64,000 nucleotides of DNA, from assembly GCA_947172645.1 (NCBI GenBank), contig CAMWBY010000019.1, positions 1 through 64,000 on the forward strand, given 5' to 3'. The notes under the pieces are model-generated. The model did not search any database. It saw only the letters and a list, made by a program, of their open reading frames with translations, and was not told where the DNA came from. Shown here in pieces: positions 43,934 through 52,121 of the stretch; position 1 is the first letter of the stretch, and each line of letters opens with the position of its first letter. This stretch comes from an uncultured Lachnospiraceae bacterium (GTDB lineage Bacteria > Bacillota > Clostridia > Lachnospirales > Lachnospiraceae). Made by a program: the position numbers and the translations under genes.

Positions 43934-43973
43934 GCGAACTCCTTTCCGCTTCATCTGATACATTTTAGCATAT

Positions 43974-44002
43974 AGTATACCACGCTTTCCAAAACTTAGC
44001 AA
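43974..44002 (-). promoter_or_regulatory. Promoter of the M16C peptidase gene
   Basis: On the minus strand TTGCTA (43997-44002), 17-base spacer, TATACT (43974-43979), about 40 bases before the start codon. Confidence 0.65.
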
Positions 44003-44022
44003 TCGAGTAGAAATGAAGCGGC

Positions 44023-44090
44023 AAACTTCCATATGCAGGCCCGCGCACGCAGAACAGGCAGAGGATGGTTGGAACATCTTCTGCCTGTTC
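44023..44090. repeat. Dispersed hairpin element, copy 3
   Basis: 44023-44037 is identical to 22055-22069, and 44027-44063 aligns with 6193-6228. A 16-pair inverted repeat with one G-U pair follows (44052-44067 with 44075-44090; arms GAACAGGCAGAGGATG / CATCTTCTGCCTGTTC). It lies upstream of the peptidase promoter. Confidence 0.6.
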
Positions 44091-44275
44091 ATTGCAAAAA
44101 GGGAATTTTACCGCATTTTTCATGCGAATATGACAGGGTATCTGTCATATTTGTGTCAGTTCGACTCGTATCGTGTCTGACAATGTCAGTCTAACAAATA
44201 ATTGTGCGATGCACAACCCCCTTCTTGCATTTCCTTCTGTCATTTATCGCGTAATTCTACAAAAAAAAAATTTAT
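44091..44275. promoter_or_regulatory. Intergenic stretch with clustered TGTCAG inverted repeats
   Basis: No gene seen. A perfect 9-pair hairpin ATATGACAG / CTGTCATAT (44128-44150) is followed by TGTCAG (44154-44159), CTGACA (44177-44182) and TGTCAG (44184-44189). These are five copies of the same half-site in about 60 bases. It may be an operator array; the nearby peptidase and unknown genes are the candidates for control. Confidence 0.4.
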
Positions 44276-44698
44276 TCAAACATTAAACGCCATAATTGCC
44301 AGTTTCGACAATATGAGTTCCTGCACAATCATGCCGCATTGCTTCTTCTTCGCCAGATTCATACCCACAAGTTCATCCAGTTTGACCACCTTATTTTCAT
44401 ATACCACTTTCTCTTTTCCAAGCAGAGGTTTCTTCTGCGCCAACATGCAAACCTTCACCTTTGCCTTAAGCTGCTTGTAGGTCTTATAAGAAAACTGATC
44501 CGGCGTCATATAATACAACTGGCTCTCCAACGTCGTCTCCGGCGCAGTGTCTTTATAAATATAGTGTTCTATGATGCTCTTGTATTTGAATGAGACCATT
44601 TCCTGTTCCATAATCTCCGCATAGCTGAACCTTGCCCCCAGATAAACCGAACCTGTATCCTGCATAAAATACTTAAAATCATTATCCTGGTAATCCAT
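44276..44698 (-). CDS. Conserved hypothetical protein, 140 residues
   Basis: I do not recognise this family. The protein is cytoplasmic, charged, with alternating beta and helix segments and no motif of known catalytic type. It ends in a helical stretch LAKKKQCGMIVQELILSKLAIMAFNV. It is 14 bases downstream of the sigma-like gene on the same strand, so the two are probably co-expressed. A long A/T run follows the stop. Confidence 0.65.
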   Translation of the reverse strand: MDYQDNDFKYFMQDTGSVYLGARFSYAEIMEQEMVSFKYKSIIEHYIYKDTAPETTLESQLYYMTPDQFSYKTYKQLKAKVKVCMLAQKKPLLGKEKVVYENKVVKLDELVGMNLAKKKQCGMIVQELILSKLAIMAFNV

Positions 44699-44712
44699 AC
44701 GGTTCCTCCATG

Positions 44713-45456
44713 CTATGCCAAATCTTCAATCTTATTCCCGCTCATGCGGATGGCATCCTCAATTGCTTTCCTGCTTAGGCCGGCTTCCTCCATAACCTCT
44801 TCCACCGTCACCTTCCTGCGCAGTTCCTTAGAAAGCCCTCTGGCGGCGTCCGCCACTTTGTTGACCCTATCGACAATTTTCTTATCCTTCTTCTCTTCTT
44901 CGGCATTTTGCGCGATGTATTCTTCCATGGCATCCATAATCAGCCTGCCAAGCATCCCCTGCGCCTCGGAAGCATGTTCCAATGCGCCGAGCATGGCGAC
45001 GCCTGCCGAAAGAGCCACATTGCCTTCCCCGATTAAATCTTCAAGGTAAACTCCCTGCCCCGCATACAGCTTCGCAATCTCCGCCACCTCCGGCAGATAC
45101 GCTTCCGTGAGCCTGTTTCTCGCATCCACATCCCCCGCCATAGCAGACAGTGTGACCGCCTCCATCTCGCCCGCCGACAAACCGGGCAGCGCCGAGAGCG
45201 CTTCCAGGTAAGCAGACAGATAATCTCTCTCCTCCTCGGCAAGATATTCGTCTAAATCCACAGGCTCCCCAATGCCAATCTTGTGCTGGCGCAGATAACC
45301 ATATACCATCTCCATCTGTTCTCCGCTGAGCCCAAGGGAGGCAAAAGCTTCCTCCGCCTGTTCTTTAGAAATACAATTGTTTTGACTTTTCGCAGTCTTT
45401 TTTACTTGCTCAAGCGTCTTTGCGAACCTGATTTCCCGCTCTCTGCCTGTGTCCAT
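44713..45456 (-). CDS. Sigma-70-like protein lacking region 4
   Basis: A 247-residue protein that resembles the front part of a primary sigma factor. Residues about 25-60 look like region 1.1 (ISKEQAEEAFASLGLSGEQMEMVYGYLRQHKI). Residues about 105-160 resemble regions 1.2-2.1 (DARNRLTEAYLPEVAEIAKLYAGQGVYLEDLIGEGNVAL). The last 50 residues match region 3 (VNKVADAARGLSKELRRKVTVEEVMEEAGLSRKAIEDAI). The -10 recognition helix of region 2.4 is not evident and region 4, which reads the -35 box, is missing. It is probably a regulator or RNA polymerase decoy rather than a normal sigma factor. Confidence 0.7.
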   Translation of the reverse strand: MDTGREREIRFAKTLEQVKKTAKSQNNCISKEQAEEAFASLGLSGEQMEMVYGYLRQHKIGIGEPVDLDEYLAEEERDYLSAYLEALSALPGLSAGEMEAVTLSAMAGDVDARNRLTEAYLPEVAEIAKLYAGQGVYLEDLIGEGNVALSAGVAMLGALEHASEAQGMLGRLIMDAMEEYIAQNAEEEKKDKKIVDRVNKVADAARGLSKELRRKVTVEEVMEEAGLSRKAIEDAIRMSGNKIEDLA

Positions 45457-45550
45457 TCTCCTGCTCCTTTTCCTATAATTCCATTTCCTATCCCGGAGCG
45501 TCCATGCGGCGGGATACTACTTTACCTACAAAATCCCAGCTATACGTCCG

Positions 45551-46405
45551 TCAATTCCTCTTCACATGGGTGTGCGTGTACAGATGTTCCTCGCAGTATT
45601 CGTAATTGCCGTCGCACTTGGAACAGAACCTGAACTGTAAATCCGGGCTGTCCACTTCCGTCCTGCCGCAAATCGCACATTTATGCTTGGTAACCCCGGT
45701 GTTTCTGCGCACGTCCCGCTTAAACTCCTGCCGTCTGTGAATCTGCTTCGGGTTCAAGTGCATCATATTGCGGGAGGTGATGAAAAATACGACAAAATTA
45801 AACAGCGACGCGGCGATGGCGAACTTACGGTCCACACCCGACTGCAAAAACTCAAACAAAAGCATCACGCCGTAAATCACCCCAAGCCATTTGACTTTAA
45901 TCGGAATGATAAACATCAGCAGCACCTCCACATCCGGGAACGTCGCCGCAAAAGCAAGGAAAATCGACATATTAATATAATAAGTGCTAAAATACAACGA
46001 GCTGAACAAAAAGTCATATTCCGTCACATTGTTTCCGTTAAAAATATACTGGAACGCCATAAACAGGAAACTTCCCGCGATGGTGAAAACCATCCCCTGC
46101 AACAGATATACGTTATAACGGTACGTTCCCCACGTGCGCTCAAGAGTGGTGCCTATCGAGCAATAAAAATACAGCATAATCAGCGTAAAGAAAATATTAC
46201 CGCTGGGCGGTGGAATCAAAATCCACGTAACCAGCCTCCATACCTGTCCATGCAGAATTGCATACGGGTCAAGGGACAGATAAAAAATCAGCGTATCGCT
46301 CCTGTCCATCATCCTGAGCACATATCCCACGGCATAACACACGACAAGCACAAAAGACAGATTCTTAATGGCATACTTACCAAACTTTCGTTCAAAAGGA
46401 CTCAT
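45551..46405 (-). CDS. Rhomboid-like membrane protein with C-terminal zinc ribbon
   Basis: A 284-residue protein with about six membrane segments over residues 12-215. The rhomboid-fold signature is present as FYCSIGTTLERTWGTYRYNVYLL. The catalytic GxSG serine loop of active rhomboid proteases is not seen, so it is probably a pseudoprotease, as derlins are. The cytoplasmic C-terminus has HKCAICGRTEVD...RFCSKCDGNYEYCEEHLYTHTH, a zinc-binding arrangement. ATG 46405 has AGGAG upstream. Convergent to none; divergent from the activase fusion gene. Confidence 0.75.
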   Translation of the reverse strand: MSPFERKFGKYAIKNLSFVLVVCYAVGYVLRMMDRSDTLIFYLSLDPYAILHGQVWRLVTWILIPPPSGNIFFTLIMLYFYCSIGTTLERTWGTYRYNVYLLQGMVFTIAGSFLFMAFQYIFNGNNVTEYDFLFSSLYFSTYYINMSIFLAFAATFPDVEVLLMFIIPIKVKWLGVIYGVMLLFEFLQSGVDRKFAIAASLFNFVVFFITSRNMMHLNPKQIHRRQEFKRDVRRNTGVTKHKCAICGRTEVDSPDLQFRFCSKCDGNYEYCEEHLYTHTHVKRN

Positions 46406-46561
46406 CTTACATTCTCCTCGCATTTACAATGTATTTTCGGCTATCAAACTGAATACATTTTAACATTCCTTGATTTAAAAGTAAACGCCGCCTATTTCAA
46501 AAATACACAAGTCATAAAAATTTAATAAATAATATTCACAAATTTTCCACCAATTCACCGA

Positions 46562-46590
46562 TTGATTTTTGCAAAACCGTGTCGTATAAT
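46562..46590 (+). promoter_or_regulatory. Promoter of the activase/dehydratase-like fusion gene
   Basis: TTGATT (46562-46567), 17-base spacer, TATAAT (46585-46590). A leader of about 80 bases follows before the start codon. Confidence 0.75.
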
Positions 46591-46678
46591 GACAACGTCT
46601 GTCAGAGTGATGAATAACATTTAAATAAGTACAAAGTCATTCCAGACGAGATGAAAAAGATAAGGAGTGATATCTGAA

Positions 46679-49600
46679 ATGAGTCAAATGCAATATACTC
46701 TCGGTATTGACATCGGTTCTACAACCGTAAAAATAGCGATTTTAGACGAAAGACAGCAAATACTCTTTTCCGACTATCAAAGACACTTTGCAAATATAAG
46801 GGAAACACTTTCCGGGCTTTTACAGAAAGCCTACGATAAACTGGGGAACCTGACAGTCCACCCAATGATTACAGGTTCCGGCGGGCTTACCCTCGCCAAC
46901 CATCTGCAGGTTCCTTTCGTGCAGGAGGTCATCGCGGTATCCACCTCTCTGCAAACACTGGCGCCCGCCACCGACGTAGCAATCGAACTTGGCGGTGAAG
47001 ACGCCAAAATCATCTATTTTGAAGGCGGCAACGTAGAACAACGCATGAACGGTATCTGTGCCGGCGGTACAGGTTCCTTTATCGACCAGATGGCCTCCCT
47101 GCTGCAGACCGATGCATCCGGGCTTAATGAGTATGCCAAAAATTATCACCTGCTATACACCATCGCCGCAAGGTGCGGCGTGTTTGCCAAGTCCGATATC
47201 CAGCCGCTTATCAACGAAGGCGCTACTAAGGAAGACTTATCGGCTTCCATTTTCCAGGCCGTCGTCAACCAGACCATCAGCGGCCTTGCCTGCGGTAAGC
47301 CTATCCGCGGGCACGTGGCGTTTCTTGGCGGGCCCCTCCACTTCCTGTCGGAGTTAAAGCAGTCCTTTATCCGCACGCTGAAACTGGACGAGGCGCATAT
47401 CATCGATACGGACAACTCCCACCTCTTCGCCGCCATCGGCTCCGCCCTGAACGCGAAGGAAGAAACATACTACTCTATGGAAGAAATGGTCGGGAAACTT
47501 TCTTCCGACATCAAAATGGAATTTGAAGTGGAGCGGATGGAGCCTCTGTTTGCTTCAAAGGAAGCCTACGCCGATTTTTCGAAAAGGCATGCCGCCCACC
47601 ACGTAGCCACATCCGACCTGGCCACATATCAGGGTAAATGTTTCCTGGGCATCGACGCCGGCTCTACCACCACGAAGGTAGCGCTTGTAGGCGAAGACGG
47701 CGCCCTTCTCTATTCGTTTTACAGCAGCAACGACGGAAGCCCTTTGAAAACGGCAATCCGCTCCCTGAAAGAAATCTACTCTCTGCTCCCAAAGGGCGTG
47801 CAGATTGTCCGCTCCTGCTCCACAGGTTACGGCGAAGCGCTTATGAAAGCCGCTTTCCTGTTAGACGACGGCGAAGTGGAGACTGTGGCACACTACTATG
47901 CCGCCGCCTTCTTCGACCCCGCGGTGGACTGCATCCTGGATATCGGCGGACAGGATATGAAATGCATTAAAATCAAAAACCAGACAGTGGACAGCGTGCA
48001 GCTCAACGAGGCATGTTCCTCCGGCTGTGGTTCTTTCATAGAAACTTTCGCCAAGTCCTTGAATTACAGTGTGGAAGACTTCGCCAAGGCGGCCCTGTTC
48101 GCCGAACATCCCATTGACCTTGGCACCCGCTGTACCGTATTCATGAACTCCAAGGTAAAACAGGCGCAGAAAGAAGGGGCCTCGGTCTCCGACATCTCCG
48201 CGGGCTTGGCATATTCCGTCATCAAGAATGCCTTATTCAAAGTCATCAAAGTGTCCGACGCCTCGGAGCTTGGCAAGAACATCGTGGTGCAGGGCGGCAC
48301 ATTCTACAATGACGCCGTGCTGCGCAGCTTCGAGAAGATAGCCGACTGCAAAGCCATCCGACCGGATATCGCCGGCATCATGGGCGCTTTCGGCGCGGCG
48401 CTCATCGCCAGGGAACATTACCGGGAAGGAGACAAATCTTCCATGCTTGGCATCGAACAGATTACAAACCTGCAATTCGAGACAAGCATGGCAAAATGTA
48501 AAGGATGTACCAACAACTGCCGCCTGACCATCAACAAATTCACCGGCGGACGCCAGTACATCTCCGGCAACCGCTGCGAACGGGGCCTGGGCAAAACAAA
48601 AAACGAGAATCATCTGCCCAACCTCTACGATTATAAATTAAAAAGGCTCTTCTCCTATGAACCGCTGTCCGCCGATTTGGCTGTCCGCGGCACGGTGGGC
48701 ATCCCGAGAGTCCTTAATATGTACGAAAATTATCCGTTCTGGTTCACCTTTTTTACAAAACTGAAATACCGTGTGGTGCTCTCCCCCAGTTCCAACCGCA
48801 AAATTTATGAGCTGGGGATTGAGTCCATTCCCAGTGAATCAGAATGCTATCCGGCCAAGCTTGCCCACGGCCATGTGTCATGGCTCATCAACCAGAAAGT
48901 AAACTTTATTTTCTACCCGGCGCTGTTCTATGAGCGGGATGAGTTCCACGAGGCGAACAACCATTACAACTGCCCCATTGTCACTTCCTACTCGGAGAAT
49001 ATTAAGAACAATGTGGAGGAAATCGGCCGCGGGGAAGTTGTTTTCCGCAACCCCTTTATGTCTTTTGAAAACCTGCACACCGTCACCAGCGCCCTCACAA
49101 GGGAGTTTCAAGAACTTCCTGTCACGGAAGTGATGGACGCCGCCAAAGACGCCTGGGAAGAACTGGCCGCTGCGCGCCAGGATATGCGCGATAAGGGCGA
49201 AGAAGTACTGCGCTTTATGGAGAAGAACCACAAACGCGGCATCGTTTTGGCGGGCAGGCCTTACCATATTGACCCTGAAATCAACCACGGCATACCGGAA
49301 TTAATCAATTCCTATGATATCGCCGTGCTGACGGAAGATTCTGTGTCCCATCTGGCAAAGCCGGAACGGCCGTTAATCGTATCCGACCAGTGGATGTACC
49401 ACTCCAGGCTATATGCCGCCGCAAGCTATGTGAAGACGCGGGATGACCTGGACCTTATCCAATTAAACTCTTTCGGATGCGGTCTGGACGCAGTAACCAC
49501 CGACCAGGTTAACGATATCCTGTCAGGTTCCGATAAAATATACACTTGTCTGAAAATTGACGAAGTCAACAACCTGGGTGCCGCCAGGATACGTATCCGT

Positions 49601-50929
49601 TCTCTGCTCTCCGCCATCAAAGTTAGGGAGCAAAAGCAGAAACAGCGTACCATCCGTCCCAGCGCCATAAACAAAGTGGCATTTACAGAGGAAATGCGCA
49701 AAGAGTATACTATCCTGTGCCCACAGATGTCCCCTATCCATTTCGAAATCATGCAGGCAGGATTCGAAGCCTGCGGATACCATTTCGAAGTGCTTGGCAA
49801 TGACAACAGACATGCCGTGGATGTAGGATTAAAATACGTCAACAACGACGCATGTTACCCGTCTCTCATGGTGGTAGGGCAGATTATGGACGCCCTGCTT
49901 TCCGGCAAATATGATTTAAACAAAGTGGCAATCATCATGTCACAGACAGGCGGCGGCTGCCGTGCCACCAACTACGTGGGATTTATCAGGCGAGCGCTTG
50001 AGAAAGCGGATATGCCGCAGATTCCGGTTATCTCCCTAAACCTTGCCGGTATCGAGAGCAATCCCGGCTTCCACCTGAATGCCGAACTGCTTATGCGCGC
50101 CGCGTACAGCGCGCTCTTCGGGGATATCTTTATGCGCTGCGTTTACCGTATGCGCCCCTATGAGAAGGAACCCGGTTCCGTGGATGCCCTCCATGCAAAA
50201 TGGGTTGCCAAATGCCGCGATTTTGTTTCAAGAAAGCATATGAGTTACCTGACCTTTGGCAAAATGTGCCGTCAGATAATCCGTGATTTTGACGCTGTCC
50301 CTATCCATGAAAAGCTTCGCAAGCCGCGAGTTGGGATTGTAGGGGAAATCCTGGTGAAATTTGCTCCCGCCGCCAATAACCATCTGGTGGAGCTGTTGGA
50401 ATCAGAGGGGGCTGAGGCCGTGGTGCCCGACTTGCTCGACTTCATGCTGTACTGCTTCTATAACCAGATATACAAAGCCGATTACCTTGGCACGTCACGC
50501 AAAGCCGCCGCATTCTCCCGGTTGGGTATCTGGGCCCTTGAAAAGATGCGCGCCCAGGCTGCAAAAGAATTTCAGAAGAGCAAACATTTCACGCCTCCGG
50601 TCAGCATCTACAAATTGGTGGAGTATGCAAAGCCAATTGTAAACATCGGCAATCAGACCGGGGAGGGATGGTTCCTAACCGGAGAGATGGTGGAATTAAT
50701 CCACAGCGGTGTCAACAACATCGTCTGCACACAGCCCTTCGGCTGCCTGCCCAACCATGTGGTCGGCAAAGGCGTCATCAAGGAGCTACGCAAGAGGTAT
50801 CCGCTCTCCAATATTGTGGCAATCGATTACGACCCGGGCGCCAGTGAAGTAAATCAGCTCAACCGAATTAAGCTGATGCTGTCCACTGCGCAGAAGAATC
50901 TGAAAAAAGGAGAACAGACTTTCCTATAA
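46679..50929 (+). CDS. Acyl-CoA dehydratase activase/double-ATPase fused to HgdB-like reductase domain
   Basis: A 1416-residue protein. Two ASKHA ATPase domains of the HgdC/BadF type come first: LGIDIGSTTVKIAILDE (residue about 7) with GICAGGTGSF and RCGVFAKSD, then LGIDAGSTTTKVALVG (about 323) with ACSSGCGSF and RCTVFMNSK. Each keeps the two cysteines that in HgdC dimers hold a [4Fe-4S] cluster. A Cys motif KCKGCTNNCRL lies near residue 607. The C-terminal half resembles DUF2229 and the HgdB/double-cubane family, with conserved Cys in SECYPAKL, SFGCGLDAV, DACYPSLM, TGGGCRATNY and QPFGCLPNHV. It probably couples ATP hydrolysis to low-potential electron transfer; substrate unknown. Confidence 0.88.
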   Translation: MSQMQYTLGIDIGSTTVKIAILDERQQILFSDYQRHFANIRETLSGLLQKAYDKLGNLTVHPMITGSGGLTLANHLQVPFVQEVIAVSTSLQTLAPATDVAIELGGEDAKIIYFEGGNVEQRMNGICAGGTGSFIDQMASLLQTDASGLNEYAKNYHLLYTIAARCGVFAKSDIQPLINEGATKEDLSASIFQAVVNQTISGLACGKPIRGHVAFLGGPLHFLSELKQSFIRTLKLDEAHIIDTDNSHLFAAIGSALNAKEETYYSMEEMVGKLSSDIKMEFEVERMEPLFASKEAYADFSKRHAAHHVATSDLATYQGKCFLGIDAGSTTTKVALVGEDGALLYSFYSSNDGSPLKTAIRSLKEIYSLLPKGVQIVRSCSTGYGEALMKAAFLLDDGEVETVAHYYAAAFFDPAVDCILDIGGQDMKCIKIKNQTVDSVQLNEACSSGCGSFIETFAKSLNYSVEDFAKAALFAEHPIDLGTRCTVFMNSKVKQAQKEGASVSDISAGLAYSVIKNALFKVIKVSDASELGKNIVVQGGTFYNDAVLRSFEKIADCKAIRPDIAGIMGAFGAALIAREHYREGDKSSMLGIEQITNLQFETSMAKCKGCTNNCRLTINKFTGGRQYISGNRCERGLGKTKNENHLPNLYDYKLKRLFSYEPLSADLAVRGTVGIPRVLNMYENYPFWFTFFTKLKYRVVLSPSSNRKIYELGIESIPSESECYPAKLAHGHVSWLINQKVNFIFYPALFYERDEFHEANNHYNCPIVTSYSENIKNNVEEIGRGEVVFRNPFMSFENLHTVTSALTREFQELPVTEVMDAAKDAWEELAAARQDMRDKGEEVLRFMEKNHKRGIVLAGRPYHIDPEINHGIPELINSYDIAVLTEDSVSHLAKPERPLIVSDQWMYHSRLYAAASYVKTRDDLDLIQLNSFGCGLDAVTTDQVNDILSGSDKIYTCLKIDEVNNLGAARIRIRSLLSAIKVREQKQKQRTIRPSAINKVAFTEEMRKEYTILCPQMSPIHFEIMQAGFEACGYHFEVLGNDNRHAVDVGLKYVNNDACYPSLMVVGQIMDALLSGKYDLNKVAIIMSQTGGGCRATNYVGFIRRALEKADMPQIPVISLNLAGIESNPGFHLNAELLMRAAYSALFGDIFMRCVYRMRPYEKEPGSVDALHAKWVAKCRDFVSRKHMSYLTFGKMCRQIIRDFDAVPIHEKLRKPRVGIVGEILVKFAPAANNHLVELLESEGAEAVVPDLLDFMLYCFYNQIYKADYLGTSRKAAAFSRLGIWALEKMRAQAAKEFQKSKHFTPPVSIYKLVEYAKPIVNIGNQTGEGWFLTGEMVELIHSGVNNIVCTQPFGCLPNHVVGKGVIKELRKRYPLSNIVAIDYDPGASEVNQLNRIKLMLSTAQKNLKKGEQTFL

Positions 50930-50935
50930 AAAAAT

Positions 50936-50980
50936 CGCCGCAAAATATGGCATATTGCAATATTTTGCGGCGGTTTGTTA
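50936..50980 (+). terminator. Rho-independent terminator after the fusion gene
   Basis: Perfect 13-pair stem CGCCGCAAAATAT (50936-50948) / ATATTTTGCGGCG (50960-50972) with an 11-base loop, then GTTTGTT, a short U-rich run. Confidence 0.75.
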
Positions 50981-51055
50981 GCTTCTGATTTTGTACGCCA
51001 AACGGTTCCCATAATAGGAACTGATGCGGCAATGAGCCATACGCTCCAAAATTAT

Positions 51056-51289
51056 CTACAACTCTATCTCCTCAAAAAGTTCATCAAACGTAATCTTTAC
51101 GTCGGGGAAATGAATCAGCTTCAGTTCATCTTTATTCTTTTCTGTGATTGTATTCTGAAAAATATCGGAAAAAACATAACAGGTACTGTCCTTAAGCTGT
51201 TTTCTGATTGTCGAAACAAAGTTGACAATAATAAGTGAATGTTCGTGACTTGCTCCTGCCATATCCGTAATTTGTAAATTGATGTCCAT
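51056..51289 (-). CDS. Hypothetical protein, 77 residues
   Basis: I do not recognise it. It is a small acidic cytoplasmic protein, starting MDINLQITDMAGASHEHSL and ending FPDVKITFDELFEEIEL. GGGGGA lies 5 bases before the ATG at 51289. It stands in a low-density stretch with other small minus-strand genes. Confidence 0.55.
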   Translation of the reverse strand: MDINLQITDMAGASHEHSLIIVNFVSTIRKQLKDSTCYVFSDIFQNTITEKNKDELKLIHFPDVKITFDELFEEIEL

Positions 51290-51369
51290 ATAAATCCCCC
51301 ACAAAACCGCAGTAGGTCAAACTATTTATATCGATTACGGCGTCAAAAAAAGATGCAAAAGTTTATTTC

Positions 51370-51543
51370 CTACATCTGCTTCCTCACGACTAAATATTCA
51401 TTATCCAACTGGTAGAAAGAACAATCAAAACTGCCGCCACTTAAAAACCTGCTCATATCATCCTCGTCCAAATCTACCATGCACACATAACATTCATAAT
51501 CTTCGTCATACTGATAATTACTACAACTGTCACAATTACTCAC
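51370..51543 (-). CDS. DUF6472-like small Cys-rich protein
   Basis: A protein of about 57 residues with NCDSCSNYQYDEDYECYVCMVDLDEDDMSRFL, the pattern of the small DUF6472 proteins common in Lachnospiraceae. Four Cys in CxxC-x12-CxxC-like spacing suggest zinc binding. GGAG lies 6 bases before GTG 51543; an ATG at 51549 directly abuts it. Function unknown. Confidence 0.65.
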   Translation of the reverse strand: MSNCDSCSNYQYDEDYECYVCMVDLDEDDMSRFLSGGSFDCSFYQLDNEYLVVRKQM

Positions 51544-51696
51544 TCTCATCTCCACTTCTGAGCGGCTTACCGTCAAAAAACATAACCATGCCCATGCAAA
51601 ATTATAAATCCTAGATTTGCGTCTGCCATAAAAACCATTTACTTTCGCTCAGAAACAAATAACAGATTGAACTATCCGGCAAATTTGGCGCAGATA

Positions 51697-51987
51697 TTAA
51701 TAAAAGGTCTTGTCCACTTTGCGATTGACAAATTTAATGTTATCTTTCACTTCATCCTCTAAATCATGAAGCGCCTCGTCCGCAATTTCCTTCTGTAGTT
51801 GGTTTACACAAAAGATACATGTGCCAAATTTATCATTAGAAAAAAACTTGGGTTTCTCCCACTTCACAAAATAGGATACTCTGTTCTTGAGCAGTATCTT
51901 CTCAATCCGCTCCTTCGTCGCCAAGTCGGTTACCTGGCACCACTCCAATTCATTATGCACTTTCACCTTCTGATATGCTGTCTCCAT
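51697..51987 (-). CDS. Hypothetical protein, 96 residues
   Basis: I do not recognise it with certainty. It is a charged cytoplasmic protein with a CIFC pair in the middle (KFGTCIFCVNQLQKEI) and a helical C-terminus. GGGGG lies 8 bases before ATG 51987. A strong promoter (TTGCAC-17-TATAAT) lies upstream, so it is likely an expressed gene. It is divergent from metA. Confidence 0.6.
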   Translation of the reverse strand: METAYQKVKVHNELEWCQVTDLATKERIEKILLKNRVSYFVKWEKPKFFSNDKFGTCIFCVNQLQKEIADEALHDLEDEVKDNIKFVNRKVDKTFY

Positions 51988-52021
51988 ACCATAAACCCCC
52001 TCTGACACTGTTTGCTATTAA

Positions 52022-52050
52022 ATTATACCCCATTTTCCTTAATTGTGCAA
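52022..52050 (-). promoter_or_regulatory. Promoter of the 96-residue hypothetical gene
   Basis: On the minus strand TTGCAC (52045-52050), 17-base spacer, TATAAT (52022-52027), 35 bases upstream of the start codon. It shares the short gap with the metA promoter region. Confidence 0.75.
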
Positions 52051-52121
52051 TTGTTGCAAGACAGCTTTTTTTATGCTACTCTATATTTTATAGGAAACAC
52101 TAGGAAAGTTGAGGAATTCAT

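Noticed and set aside
45683-46525. Plus-strand open frame of 280 codons opposite the rhomboid-like gene
   Set aside because: Antisense shadow, rich in His and Lys, without a recognisable fold.
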